The notes below the pieces were generated by a model. The model was not told the origin of the DNA. It ran no database searches and saw only the letters and a list, made by a program, of their open reading frames with translations. A stretch of DNA of 64,000 nucleotides, taken from assembly GCA_037724045.1 (NCBI GenBank), contig JBBJOW010000005.1:33153-97152 (forward strand), given 5' to 3'. Source of the stretch: DATLGB01 sp037724045. GTDB lineage: Bacteria; Actinomycetota; Thermoleophilia; Solirubrobacterales; Solirubrobacteraceae. Made by a program: the position numbers and the translations under genes. Positions 1-8,169 of this stretch are shown here, in pieces. Numbering within the stretch: position 1 is the stretch's first letter; the number at the start of each line of letters is the position of its first letter.

Positions 1-358
1 CGTCCGCGTGGCGGTTCTGCGGGGTCAGCGCACCGCCGAGGAGCACGGTGTCCGCGCGGTGCGCCGGGACCGTGGCGGGCACGTCGACCGCTGCTTGGGC
101 CTCGAACGTCACGCACGGCCTGACGCCTCGCACCGCCGCGGCGGCCCGGGCGTCGTGGGTGTGCACCACATCTCCGACGAGGCGCGCAACCAACAGGCGC
201 GGGACGTAGCGCACACGCATGCCGTCGACCCGCGCCCGTCGGGGGCGTCCGCGGACGATGACGAGCACGTCCATGTCCGCGCCGGCGTCGCGCGCGGCGA
301 GCGCCCCGCGCAGCGCCGCGTCGCCGAGCACGCGGTCGACCACCACCGTGACCCTCAC
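1..358 (-). CDS. Glycosyltransferase, N-terminal part (cut by window edge)
   Basis: An open minus-strand frame runs from a GTG at 358 to the window edge with strongly G/C-ending codons, as expected for a real gene here. The first 118 residues begin MRVTVVVDRVLG and contain a DVVHTHDARAAAAV segment, resembling the N-terminal Rossmann half of GT4-type (GT-B) glycosyltransferases, where a V-H-x-H motif follows the first strands. The UDP-sugar-binding half lies outside the window. It is divergent from the glycosyltransferase at 378 with only 19 bases between the starts. The reading is from my own translation; the family call rests on one motif and could be wrong. Confidence 0.55.
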   Translation of the reverse strand, partial: MRVTVVVDRVLGDAALRGALAARDAGADMDVLVIVRGRPRRARVDGMRVRYVPRLLVARLVGDVVHTHDARAAAAVRGVRPCVTFEAQAAVDVPATVPAHRADTVLLGGALTPQNRHAD

Positions 359-365
359 GCGTGCT

Positions 366-371
366 TACGCT
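366..371 (+). promoter_or_regulatory. Candidate -10 element (leaderless start)
   Basis: TACGCT lies six bases upstream of the GTG at 378. No ribosome-binding site is seen, so transcription and translation may begin at the same base. The same arrangement recurs at several operon heads in this window. Confidence 0.3.
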
Positions 372-377
372 ACGGCC

Positions 378-1466
378 GTGATCCTCCTGCTCCACAACCG
401 CTACCGGGTCCGGGGCGGGGAGGAGCAGGCCGTCGAGGACCTGCGGTGGCTGATCGAGACGGAGCTGGGCGAGCGGGTCGAGGTGCTCGAGCGCGACTCC
501 GCGGCGTTGAGCTCGCGGGCCGCCGCGGGCGCGCTGCTGCGCGGCGGCGCCGATCCCGACCAGGTCGCATCGGCGGTCCGCCGGACCGGCGCGCGCGTCG
601 TGCACGCCCACAATCTCAACCCCGCCTTCGGATGGCGCGCCCTTGCCGCGGCCCGCGCCGCCGGCGCGCGGACGGTCCTGCACCTGCACAACTACCGGCT
701 GGTCTGCGCGAACGGGATCTGCTTCACGCGCGGACGCGACTGCGTGCGCTGCCACGGCCGCAACACGGCACCGGGCGTCGCGCTGAACTGCCGCGGCGGC
801 TCGCGCGCGGAGGCAGCCGTCTATGGGGCAGCCCTCGCCGGGTGGCAGGAGCGGGTGGTCGCGCACGTCGACCGGTTCGTCGTCCCCAGCGCGTTCGCCC
901 TGCGCCGGTTGCGCGAGCTCGGCGCGCCCGTCGCCGACGCCACGGTCATCCCGTCAGTCCAGCGCGCCTTCGCACCGTCCTCGCGCGCTGCCGACGGCGG
1001 GTTCGTCCTCTTCGCCGGCCGCGTCGCGCTCGAGAAGGGCGTCTTCGACGCGATCGACGCCTGTGCCGCCGCCGGCCTTCCGCTCGTCATCGCCGGCGAC
1101 GGGCCGGAGCTCGAAGCCGTCCGCGCGTTCGGCGCCGACGCTCGCGGCCGCCTCGACGGTGCCGCGCTCGCCGACCTGCGCGCGCGCGCTGCCGTGGCGA
1201 TCGTCCCGTCGCGCTACGAGGAGATCCTCCCGCTGGCCGCGCTCGAAGCCATGGCCGCCGGGCTGCCGGTGGTCGCCACGCGCTCGGGCGGGCTGGCGGA
1301 GCTCGTCCCCGAGGAGGGGCTCACCGACGTCGCCGGCCTCGCCGCGCGCCTGACTGCGCTGTGGAGAGACGCAGCCGCCGGCGACCGCGCGCTGGCCCGC
1401 GTCCGCGACCGCTGCGCGCCGCCGGCCGTCGCCGCCCGGTTGCGCGAGGCCTACACCGCGGCGTAG
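378..1466 (+). CDS. Glycosyltransferase family 4 protein
   Basis: A 362-residue GT-B glycosyltransferase of the GT4 class, probably adding one sugar to the cell-surface glycan in the cytoplasm. The N-terminus (VILLLHNRYRVRGGEEQ) is the usual first strand and glycine-rich loop; VVHAHNLNPAFGW follows. The C-terminal half has a GRVALEKGVFDAI strand, then PSRYEEILPLAALEAMAAG and PVVATRSGGLAEL, which form the donor-binding EX7E region. The GTG at 378 is chosen because residues upstream of it are low-complexity and antisense to the divergent neighbour. It stops nine bases before the next start. Acceptor and donor sugar cannot be read from sequence. Confidence 0.85.
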   Translation: MILLLHNRYRVRGGEEQAVEDLRWLIETELGERVEVLERDSAALSSRAAAGALLRGGADPDQVASAVRRTGARVVHAHNLNPAFGWRALAAARAAGARTVLHLHNYRLVCANGICFTRGRDCVRCHGRNTAPGVALNCRGGSRAEAAVYGAALAGWQERVVAHVDRFVVPSAFALRRLRELGAPVADATVIPSVQRAFAPSSRAADGGFVLFAGRVALEKGVFDAIDACAAAGLPLVIAGDGPELEAVRAFGADARGRLDGAALADLRARAAVAIVPSRYEEILPLAALEAMAAGLPVVATRSGGLAELVPEEGLTDVAGLAARLTALWRDAAAGDRALARVRDRCAPPAVAARLREAYTAA

Positions 1467-1475
1467 CCTGGAGGC

Positions 1476-1694
1476 GTGACTGCGGACGAGCGCGTAGCCG
1501 AGCTCGAACGGCTCGCCGCCGAGGCGCACGAGGCCGAGCGCACCGGTCATGCCTGGGCCGCCGGCGAGGTCTGGAAGCGCTACGTACTCGTCCGCGATGC
1601 CGGCCGGGATCCGGACGAGCTCTTGGCGGAGGGCGTCGAGCTCAGCCGCGTAGCGCTCGATCTGGCACGGCAAGCCGAGCGCTCCGAGCTGTGA
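1476..1694 (+). CDS. Small partner protein of nucleotidyltransferase
   Basis: A 72-residue, charged, probably all-helical protein (starts MTADERVAELERLAAEAHEA). Its stop codon overlaps the GTG of the next gene by four bases (GTGA), so the two are translationally coupled. A GGAGG-like site precedes the GTG. I do not recognise a family. The arrangement of a short helical protein followed by a minimal nucleotidyltransferase resembles toxin-antitoxin-type pairs, so a partner or neutralising role is possible, but this is context only. Confidence 0.6.
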   Translation: MTADERVAELERLAAEAHEAERTGHAWAAGEVWKRYVLVRDAGRDPDELLAEGVELSRVALDLARQAERSEL

Positions 1695-2164
1695 GCTTCG
1701 GTCATCTTCTCGACGACCTCAATCGCTTCGAGGTCCGCTATGTCGTGGTCGGCGGCTTTGCGGTCATCCGTCATGGAGTCGTGCGCGCCACGAAGGATCT
1801 CGACGCGGTCATCGCGCTCGACGACGCCACCGCGCGAGCACTCGAGCGATTGCTGTGTGACTGGCGCGCAGTGCGACCGGACGGCTCGCCGGAGGACCGA
1901 CGGCTTCCCACCGCGGGCTGGCCGCTTCATCTCGATACGCAGCACGGCTTCGTCGACCTCCTCGCCGAGCAGGCGCCGCCGCTCGACCTCGAGGGCCTGC
2001 TGTCTCGATCGGACACGCGCCGGATCGACGGGGTGCCGGCACCGATCTGCTCACTCGCCGACCTGGTGCTGATGAAGCGCCTAGGTGGGAGGCCGACCGA
2101 CCTCGAGGACCTCAGCCGGCTCGAGACCGCTCACGGGGAGCTGCCGGCTCCCCCAGGCGAGTAG
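1691..2164 (+). CDS. AbiEii/MNT-like nucleotidyltransferase
   Basis: A 157-residue minimal nucleotidyltransferase-fold protein. It has the VVGGFAVIRHG glycine motif (about residues 17-27) and the ATKDLDAVI segment carrying the paired acidic residues expected for metal binding; a C-terminal LADLVLMKRLGGRPTDLEDL stretch is typical of this group. These proteins may transfer nucleotides to RNA or protein partners and often occur in two-gene modules. The GTG at 1691 overlaps the stop of the upstream small gene. The open frame extends far upstream, but that part is antisense or out-of-frame noise. A truncated relative occurs at the other end of the window (63547). Confidence 0.75.
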   Translation: MSFGHLLDDLNRFEVRYVVVGGFAVIRHGVVRATKDLDAVIALDDATARALERLLCDWRAVRPDGSPEDRRLPTAGWPLHLDTQHGFVDLLAEQAPPLDLEGLLSRSDTRRIDGVPAPICSLADLVLMKRLGGRPTDLEDLSRLETAHGELPAPPGE

Positions 2165-3064
2165 TCAGGCCCGCGCCCAGGCCATCGTCTGCTCGAGCCC
2201 GGCGGCCAGGCCGGTGGCGGCGGTCCACCCGAGCTCGCGCGCGGCTCGGGTCGCGTCCAGGCACGAGCGCTCCACCTCGCCGGCCCGCGGCGGGGCGTGC
2301 TCGGCGCTCAGCCCGAGGCGCTCGGCCAGCTCGTTGACCGAGGTCTCGACGCCGGTCCCGACGTTGAACGGCCCGAACGTCGCGCCCTCGGCGGCGCGCA
2401 GGCACGCGTCCACCACGTCGCCCACGTAGACGAAGTCGCGCGTCTGCTCCCCCGCGCCGAAGATCGTCACCACGCGCCCGGCCACCGCGGCCCCGCAGAA
2501 GATCGCGCACACCCCGCCCTCGCCGAGCGGGTCCTGCCGCGGCCCGTAGACGTTGGCTAAGCGCAGGCAGGTGACCGACATGCCGTGGAGCCCGCCCAGC
2601 ACCCGCAGGTAGCCCTCCGCCGCGAGTTTGGCCTGGCCGTACGGCGCGAGCGGCCTCTCGGGCGCGTCCTCCGGCGTCGGGACGATGTCCGTCTCTCCGT
2701 AGATCGCGCCGCCCGTAGAGGCGAAGACCACGTGGCGCACCCTGGCCTCCCGCGCCGCCTCGAGCACGTGCACCGTCCCGCCGACGTTGACCGCGAGGTC
2801 ATAGATCGGATCGGTCACCGACCTACGCACGTCGACCTGCGCGGCCAGATGGAAGACCACCTCGGGCCGCGCCGCGGCGAAGGCACCGGCGACCGCTGCG
2901 GTGTCGGCGATCGTCACCTCGTGCAGCGTCGCGCCCGCCGCCACGTTCTCGCGGCGCCCGGTGCTGAGGTCGTCGATCACCGCAACCTCATCCCCGCGCG
3001 CCAGCAACGCGTCGACGACGTGCGAAGCGATGAAGCCGGCTCCGCCGGTCACGAGCGCCCTCAT
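2165..3064 (-). CDS. NAD-dependent sugar epimerase/dehydratase (GalE-like)
   Basis: A 299-residue extended short-chain dehydrogenase. The N-terminus MRALVTGGAGFIASHVVDAL contains the glycine-rich NAD motif, and YGQAK is the catalytic YxxxK pair, with an upstream serine/threonine segment (ASTGGAIYG). A NVYGPRQDP motif lies in the substrate domain. It most resembles UDP-glucose 4-epimerase-like enzymes that interconvert NDP-hexoses. The ATG at 3064 is chosen because the glycine motif must be near the N-terminus; the open frame continues upstream without homology. Its stop abuts the nucleotidyltransferase stop at 2164 (convergent). Confidence 0.85.
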   Translation of the reverse strand: MRALVTGGAGFIASHVVDALLARGDEVAVIDDLSTGRRENVAAGATLHEVTIADTAAVAGAFAAARPEVVFHLAAQVDVRRSVTDPIYDLAVNVGGTVHVLEAAREARVRHVVFASTGGAIYGETDIVPTPEDAPERPLAPYGQAKLAAEGYLRVLGGLHGMSVTCLRLANVYGPRQDPLGEGGVCAIFCGAAVAGRVVTIFGAGEQTRDFVYVGDVVDACLRAAEGATFGPFNVGTGVETSVNELAERLGLSAEHAPPRAGEVERSCLDATRAARELGWTAATGLAAGLEQTMAWARA

Positions 3065-3105
3065 CGCCGCAGAAGTATGGCGATCGCACCGGTCATGTGA
3101 CCGCG

Positions 3106-3504
3106 TCAGACGAGCTCGATCGCGCAGGGGAGGTCCGGTGCGCGGCTCAAGCGGACGTCGCCCGTGATCAGCGGAAGCTCCAGCAGCCCCGCCAGCGCGA
3201 CGTAGAGGGCGTCGTAGAAGCTCAGGCTGTGTCGCAGTGTCCACGCCGTCTCACGCAGTGGGCCGACAACGGCGTAGCGGTGGTTCACGAGCACCCGCCC
3301 AGCGCGCAACGCGGTCAGCGCTTCGTCAGGACTGAGCCGCGCCTCCCGCTCGTGGCGCCGCAGGACGTTCCCGACCTCGGCGTCGATCAGGTGCGGAGCA
3401 TGCCTGCGTCCTCCCGCGAGCCGCGCCCGCAGCGCCGAGGCGGCTTCGGTCTTCCCGCCCAGCGCCAGAACCAGCGCCGAAGCGTCGAGCACGCAGTCGC
3501 TCAA
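3106..3504 (-). CDS. vapC: VapC-type PIN-domain toxin
   Basis: A 132-residue PIN-domain RNase. The N-terminus LSDCVLDASALVLAL carries the first acidic residue, DAEVGNVLRR the second, and SFYDALYVALAGLLELPLITGD the C-terminal acidic cluster, so the metal-binding quartet looks complete. Members of this family cleave RNA and are held inactive by an adjacent antitoxin. The TTG at 3504 is chosen because it overlaps the antitoxin stop by four bases (TTGA), implying coupling; a GTG at 3492 is the alternative. Intact, unlike the second VapC at 59913. Confidence 0.85.
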   Translation of the reverse strand: MSDCVLDASALVLALGGKTEAASALRARLAGGRRHAPHLIDAEVGNVLRRHEREARLSPDEALTALRAGRVLVNHRYAVVGPLRETAWTLRHSLSFYDALYVALAGLLELPLITGDVRLSRAPDLPCAIELV

Positions 3505-3737
3505 CGACGCTCGGCGTCGAGGTCGGCCTGAATCGACTCGCGGGTCGCCCCAGGTGTGTCGTGGCGGTCCAGCGCGCCGCGCAGCGTCGCCAGCACCTCT
3601 TCCGTAGTGGGATGCGCGGCGAAGTCGACCACCCAGTCGCGCATGTATGTCTGGATGGAGCGCCCCTCGGCCCGAGCCCGTCTGCGGATCACTTCGTAGG
3701 TCTCCTCGGGAAGCTCCCGGATTTGAATTGTCGCCAT
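3501..3737 (-). CDS. vapB: VapB/FitA-like ribbon-helix-helix antitoxin
   Basis: A 78-residue antitoxin beginning MATIQIRELPEETYEVIRR, the classic short beta-strand plus helix of ribbon-helix-helix DNA-binding proteins. The C-terminal half (about residues 45-78) is acidic and would bind the toxin. It is the first gene of the pair and overlaps vapC by four bases. A perfect inverted repeat sits at its start codon (3737-3755), which is the expected autoregulatory operator. Confidence 0.8.
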   Translation of the reverse strand: MATIQIRELPEETYEVIRRRARAEGRSIQTYMRDWVVDFAAHPTTEEVLATLRGALDRHDTPGATRESIQADLDAERR

Positions 3738-3755
3738 AGCGCAACTTTAGCGCTA
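3737..3755. promoter_or_regulatory. Palindromic operator of the vapBC module
   Basis: TAGCGC at 3737-3742 and GCGCTA at 3750-3755 form a perfect 6-bp inverted repeat with a 7-base spacer. On the coding (minus) strand the spacer contributes a TAAAGT hexamer that could be a -10 element. It touches the last base of the vapB start codon, so binding by the RHH protein would block the promoter. Confidence 0.5.
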
Positions 3756-3799
3756 CGGCGCATCCGGGCCGGACCAGGCCGACCCGGATGCGAGCGCGA

Positions 3800-3987
3800 T
3801 CAGCGGCGGCGAACCCGCTCGCAGTTCTTGAACACGCGGTCACGCGGTCGACGAACGCCTGGTCGCGCTTGCCCTGGCCACAGCTGACGCGGTCGGTCCG
3901 CTTGCCGTCGCGCGAGTTGAGCTTGCGTTGCCGCCGTTGCCGTTGAGGCGATCCTTGCCGCCGGCGCCGGTCAGCGTGCACCTGCCG
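3800..3987 (-). pseudogene. Remnant of RTX/hemolysin-type calcium-binding protein
   Basis: Reading the minus strand in shifting frames gives the C-terminal end of a glycine/aspartate-rich calcium-binding repeat protein: CTLTGAGGKDRLNGNGGN in one frame, KLNSRDGKRTDRVSCGQG in a second, then DRVFKNCERVRRR and a stop in a third. Two frameshifts are needed. The second coincides with a tandem duplication of GACCGCGT near 3841. No start or upstream repeats remain. This is a decayed gene end between the vapBC operator and the glycoside hydrolase. Confidence 0.6.
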
Positions 3988-4048
3988 CGTCTGGTCCGAT
4001 GACGGACGCCCGAAACTTCACGGCACGCAGCGTGCTTGACTGGACACC

Positions 4049-5146
4049 ATGCTTCGATTGCTTCCCACACTCGTCGTGGCGCTGTGCTGCGTCGCGGCAA
4101 CCCCGGCTTCCGCTGCCCCCGTCACGATCAAGAAGTCGATGTGGGGACCCGTCGAGGTCGACGGGAAGTCGCAGTTTCCCATCTACAAGGATCTCGGCGT
4201 CGGCCTGTATCAGTACGTCATGTACTGGGACCGGGTCGCCCCTTCGCGGCCGATCGACCCTACGAATCCCGACGACCCGGCTTACCAGTGGCCGGAGGAA
4301 CTCGACGTGGCGGTGGACGAGGCGCGCAAGAACGGGATCAAGGTCTCCCTGATGCTGATCGGAGCACCCGGCTGGGCCAACGGCATGCGCGAGCGGCGCT
4401 GGGCGCCGAACGATCCCCAGGACTTCGCAGACTTCACGACGGCGGCGGCACGGCGCTACGGCGACGTGCGCCACTGGATGATCTGGAGCGAGCCGACGAA
4501 GGCGTCCAACTGGCAGCCGCTCGAGCCCGACCACGGCAAGCCGCTGCGCGGCAAGAAAGCGCTGGAAGGCCCGCGTCGCTACGCGGCGCTGCTCGACGCG
4601 ACGTTCGTGGCGCTCAAGCGGGAATCCAAGAACAACCTGGTCATCGGCGGGAACACGTTCACCGTCGGCACCGTCGCGCCACTGCGCTGGATCCAGGCCA
4701 TGCGCATGCGCAACGGCCGTCGACCGCGCATGGACCTCTGGGGCCACAATCCTTTCAGCGCCCGGGTGCCCAAGCTCAGCGATCCCCCACTCGGCTCCGG
4801 CTTTGCGGATTTCAGCGACCTTGACGATCTGGCCAGGCGCCTTGACCGCGCGTACAGGAACGGGCCCCGCAAGCAGCAACGCCACATGAAGCTGTTCCTC
4901 TCGGAGTACTCGCTGCCCACCGACCACGCCAACTACGAGTTCAACTTCTTCGTCAGCCGCAAGACGCAGGCGACCTGGATCCGCAAGGCACTCAAGATCG
5001 CGCGCAGTTATAAGCGGATCTACACGTTTGGGTACCTGGGGCTCTATGACGACGACGTGCGCCCCAGCGGCGACCAGGTCGAGCGTGGCCTGCTCACCCG
5101 CAGCGGCGAGCGCAAGCCCGCATACGCCGCATACCGTGATAACTGA
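4049..5146 (+). CDS. Secreted clan-A glycoside hydrolase
   Basis: A 365-residue exported TIM-barrel hydrolase. Residues 1-22 are a signal peptide (hydrophobic LLPTLVVALCCVAA then ASA). WMIWSEPT places an acid/base glutamate at about residue 148, and KLFLSEYSLPT places the likely nucleophile at about residue 286, the spacing expected for a clan GH-A beta-4/beta-7 pair. It resembles GH5/GH39-like enzymes of actinobacteria. It would act outside the membrane, perhaps trimming or recycling the glycan made by the surrounding genes. It precedes neuB by 33 bases and could be co-transcribed with it. Substrate unknown. Confidence 0.75.
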   Translation: MLRLLPTLVVALCCVAATPASAAPVTIKKSMWGPVEVDGKSQFPIYKDLGVGLYQYVMYWDRVAPSRPIDPTNPDDPAYQWPEELDVAVDEARKNGIKVSLMLIGAPGWANGMRERRWAPNDPQDFADFTTAAARRYGDVRHWMIWSEPTKASNWQPLEPDHGKPLRGKKALEGPRRYAALLDATFVALKRESKNNLVIGGNTFTVGTVAPLRWIQAMRMRNGRRPRMDLWGHNPFSARVPKLSDPPLGSGFADFSDLDDLARRLDRAYRNGPRKQQRHMKLFLSEYSLPTDHANYEFNFFVSRKTQATWIRKALKIARSYKRIYTFGYLGLYDDDVRPSGDQVERGLLTRSGERKPAYAAYRDN

Positions 5147-5179
5147 CATCTGTAGCGTGCGTTCGGTGAGAGGGACTTC

Positions 5180-6268
5180 ATGACCAGCTCCGCCAGATCG
5201 ATGCGCATCGCCGATCGCGAGATCAACGACCATGCGCAGTGCTACGTGATCGCCGAGGTGGGTCACAATCATCAGGGCGATCTCGACCAGTGCAAGAGGC
5301 TCTTCGCTGCCGCCAAGGATGCGGGCGCGTGCGCGGTGAAGCTCCAGAAGCGCGAGAACGTCAGCCTCTTTACGAGCGCGATGTTCGCCAAGCCCTACGA
5401 CAACCCGAACTCGTTCGGCGCAACGTACGGCGAGCACCGGGAGTTCCTGGAGTTCGGGCTCGAGGAGTACGTCGAGCTCAAGGCGTACTGCCAACAGATC
5501 GGAATCCATTTCTTCGCCACGGCGTTCGACATTCCGAGCGTCGCGTTCCTCGAAGAGGTCGACCTCCCGGCCTACAAGGTCGCATCAGCCGACGTGACCA
5601 ACGTCCCGCTGCTGCGCGAACTGGCGCAAACCGGCAAGCCGGTGATCCTTTCGACGGGCGGCGCGCGCTGGGAGTCGATCCGGGCGGGCTACGAGACGCT
5701 CGCCGCCGGCGGCGTCGAGATCGGGATCCTCCAGTGCACCGCAGGCTACCCGGCCGCCTGGGACGAACTTGACCTCCGGGTCATTCACACCTACCGCGAT
5801 GCGTTCCCGGAGTCCGTGGTCGGGCTCTCAAGCCACGACAACGGCATCGCCATGTCCACGGCGGCGTTCGCGCTCGGCGCGCGCATCATCGAGAAGCACT
5901 TCACGCTCGACCGCACGATGAAGGGAACAGATCACTCCTTCTCGCTCGAGCCGCAGGGCATGAGCAAGCTCGTGCGCGACCTCACGCGCGTTCACCTGGC
6001 GCTCGGCGACGGCGTCAAGCGCGTGCACGAGAGCGAGAAGGCGCCGATCGAGAAGATGGGCAAGTCCATCTGCGCGGCGACCGATCTGCCTGAGGGCCAT
6101 GTGCTGCGGTCGGAAGACCTCGCCTTCAAGTCTCCGGGCGGTGGGCTGCTGCCCAGCGAACACGACACCGTCGTCGGCGGACGCCTCACGCGCGCGGTGT
6201 TCGCCGAGACGTCGCTTGACTACGAACTGGTCGAGCTGCCCGAGCACGTCGTCGCTGCGCGCTCTTGA
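5180..6268 (+). CDS. neuB: NeuB-family nonulosonate synthase (with SAF domain)
   Basis: A 362-residue enzyme of the NeuB/PseI/LegI family, which condenses phosphoenolpyruvate with an N-acylated hexose (or its phosphate) to make a nonulosonic acid. The TIM barrel contains AEVGHNHQGD (residues about 31-40), KLQKR, YKVASADVTN, ILQCTAGYP, GLSSHDNG and EKHFTLD, all conserved around the active site. The last ~60 residues (SICAATDLPEGHVLRSEDL) are the antifreeze-like SAF domain. AGAGGGAC upstream of the ATG is a good ribosome-binding site. Its stop overlaps the transketolase start (TTGA). A second, clearly different NeuB lies at 10221, so two products are likely. Confidence 0.88.
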   Translation: MTSSARSMRIADREINDHAQCYVIAEVGHNHQGDLDQCKRLFAAAKDAGACAVKLQKRENVSLFTSAMFAKPYDNPNSFGATYGEHREFLEFGLEEYVELKAYCQQIGIHFFATAFDIPSVAFLEEVDLPAYKVASADVTNVPLLRELAQTGKPVILSTGGARWESIRAGYETLAAGGVEIGILQCTAGYPAAWDELDLRVIHTYRDAFPESVVGLSSHDNGIAMSTAAFALGARIIEKHFTLDRTMKGTDHSFSLEPQGMSKLVRDLTRVHLALGDGVKRVHESEKAPIEKMGKSICAATDLPEGHVLRSEDLAFKSPGGGLLPSEHDTVVGGRLTRAVFAETSLDYELVELPEHVVAARS

Positions 6269-8169
6269 CGGAAACCCTGCTGTACGTCGGACCGGCCGAG
6301 CTCGAGCGCATCCGCGCGCTCGATGCCGACCCCGTCGCGCGCACCGCGGCTCTGGCGGACGCATGCCGCGTCAACACGCTGTCGATGATCGCCGAGGCCG
6401 GCTCGGGTCACATCGGCACGAGCTTCAGCTGCATGGACCTGCTGTGCTGGCTGCACTGCGAGGTGCTCGAGACGGGTGACCGCTCGTTCTCCTCCAAGGG
6501 CCACGACGCGCCCGGGCTCTACAGCGTGATGGCGGCCACGGGCTCGCTCGCGTTCGACGAACTGCACGCGCTGCGCCGCCTGGGCGGCCTCCCCGGCCAT
6601 CCCGACGTGATCACCACGCCGGCCGTCCACACCAACACCGGCTCGCTCGGGATGGGGATCTCCAAGGCGCGCGGCTTCATCCTCGCCGACCGGATGGCCG
6701 GCCGCAGCGGCCGCGTGTTCGTCCTCACGGGCGACGGCGAGCTGCAGGAGGGGCAGTTCTGGGAGTCGCTGCAGCCGACCGCCAACCGCGGCATCGGCGA
6801 GCTGACGGTGATCGTCGACCACAACAAGCTTCAGTCCGACACCTGGGTCTCCGAGGTCTCAGACCTGGGTGACCTCGAACGCAAGGTCGCGTCGTTCGGC
6901 TGGGCCGTCGCGCGGTGCGACGGCCACGACATGGCCACCGTCCGCGCCGCGCTCGCCGAGCTCGACGAGCGCGCCGACCGGCCGAAGCTGCTGATCGCGG
7001 ACACCGTCAAGGGGAAGGGCGTCTTCTTCATGGAGCCGCACGACCTGCCCGTCGCCGGTGACTCGCTCTACGACTACCACTCGGGCGCCCCGAGCCCCGG
7101 CGACTACAAGCGCGGCGTCGCCGAGCTGCTCGAGCGTCTTGACGGCCGGCTGGCCGCCCTCGGCGCCGCGCCCGTCGAGCGCCTTGAGCGCCCGCTCGAC
7201 CGCCCAAGGGCCCCCGTGCGCCCGCAGCGCCTGTTGGCCGCGTACGGCCGCGCGCTCACCGCGCTCGGCGAGCGCGTTCCGGAGCTTGTCGCGCTCGACG
7301 GCGACTTGTCGCTGGACACCGGTCTCGTCGAGTTCCGGGCCCGCTTCCCCGAGCGTTTCGTGGAGTGCGGCATCGCGGAGCAGGACATGGTCTCCCAGGC
7401 CGGCGCCATGGCCCTCGCCGGCCGCCTGCCGATCGTGCACTCCTTCGCCTGCTTTCTCACCCCGCGCGCCAACGAGCAGATCTTCAACAACGCGACGGAG
7501 GGCACCAAGGTCATCTACGCCGGGTCGCTCGCGGGCATCGTGCCCGGCGGCCCGGGGCACTCCCACCAGTCGGTCCGGGACATCGCGCTGATGGCCTGCG
7601 TCCCCGGCATGGCGGCGATTGAGCCCAGCTTCGAGGCGGAGGCGGAGGCCGCGCTGCGCTGGGCCGTCGAGGAGGCCACCGGCCCCGTTTACATCCGGCT
7701 CGTCAGCGTCCCGTGGGAGCTCGGCTTCGAGCCACCCGCCGTGGAGCGCCTCGAGCCCGGCCGCGGAACGGTATTGCGCGAGGGCGAGGACGTGGTCGTC
7801 GTGACGACAGGGCCGATCATGGTCAGCGGCGCGGTGGCCGCGGCCGTGGCGCTGGAGGCCGAGGACGTCTCCGTCGGCGTGGTTGCACTGCCCTGGCTGA
7901 CGGGGGTCGACGGCCCGTGGCTCGCCAGCGTCGTCGGCGACGCGCACGTGCTGACCGTCGACAACCACCTGCTCACCGGTGGCCAGGGAGACGCGGTGCT
8001 GTCGGCCCTCGCGGCCGCCGGCGCGGGCGCGCCCGTCACCAAGCACGGCGTGGACCGCGTACCTGAGTGCGGCACGAACGCAGAGGTCCTGGATGCCCAT
8101 CGCCTCGACGCCCAGGGCCTGGCCGAGCGGATCGTCGCCGTTGCGGGCGCCAGCGTCGGCGCGGCGTGA
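6265..8169 (+). CDS. Transketolase, full length
   Basis: A 634-residue thiamine-diphosphate enzyme. The N-terminal domain carries AGSGHIGTS (about 45-53), SKGHDAPGLY, and the TPP/metal motif GDGELQEGQFWESLQ (156-170) followed by DHN (185-187). The pyrimidine-binding domain carries VECGIAEQDM with the catalytic glutamate, and the C-terminal domain ends the protein. All cofactor motifs are intact. Transketolases move two-carbon ketol units between sugar phosphates. Here it is coupled to neuB upstream and a cytidylyltransferase downstream, so it probably makes or modifies a sugar precursor for the glycan, not central metabolism. The TTG start overlaps the neuB stop. Confidence 0.9.
   Translation: MTETLLYVGPAELERIRALDADPVARTAALADACRVNTLSMIAEAGSGHIGTSFSCMDLLCWLHCEVLETGDRSFSSKGHDAPGLYSVMAATGSLAFDELHALRRLGGLPGHPDVITTPAVHTNTGSLGMGISKARGFILADRMAGRSGRVFVLTGDGELQEGQFWESLQPTANRGIGELTVIVDHNKLQSDTWVSEVSDLGDLERKVASFGWAVARCDGHDMATVRAALAELDERADRPKLLIADTVKGKGVFFMEPHDLPVAGDSLYDYHSGAPSPGDYKRGVAELLERLDGRLAALGAAPVERLERPLDRPRAPVRPQRLLAAYGRALTALGERVPELVALDGDLSLDTGLVEFRARFPERFVECGIAEQDMVSQAGAMALAGRLPIVHSFACFLTPRANEQIFNNATEGTKVIYAGSLAGIVPGGPGHSHQSVRDIALMACVPGMAAIEPSFEAEAEAALRWAVEEATGPVYIRLVSVPWELGFEPPAVERLEPGRGTVLREGEDVVVVTTGPIMVSGAVAAAVALEAEDVSVGVVALPWLTGVDGPWLASVVGDAHVLTVDNHLLTGGQGDAVLSALAAAGAGAPVTKHGVDRVPECGTNAEVLDAHRLDAQGLAERIVAVAGASVGAA

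Noticed and set aside
8..1690. Plus-strand frame continuous with the nucleotidyltransferase at 1691
   Set aside because: The upstream part is arginine-rich noise in another frame of the GT4 gene and antisense to the partial gene at 1-358; real homology begins at 1691.
3971..5509. Long open minus-strand frame (about 512 codons) opposite the hydrolase and neuB
   Set aside because: Low-complexity Arg/Val/Leu/Ala-rich translation with no motif; it mirrors genes with clear catalytic motifs on the plus strand. This is a high-GC shadow.
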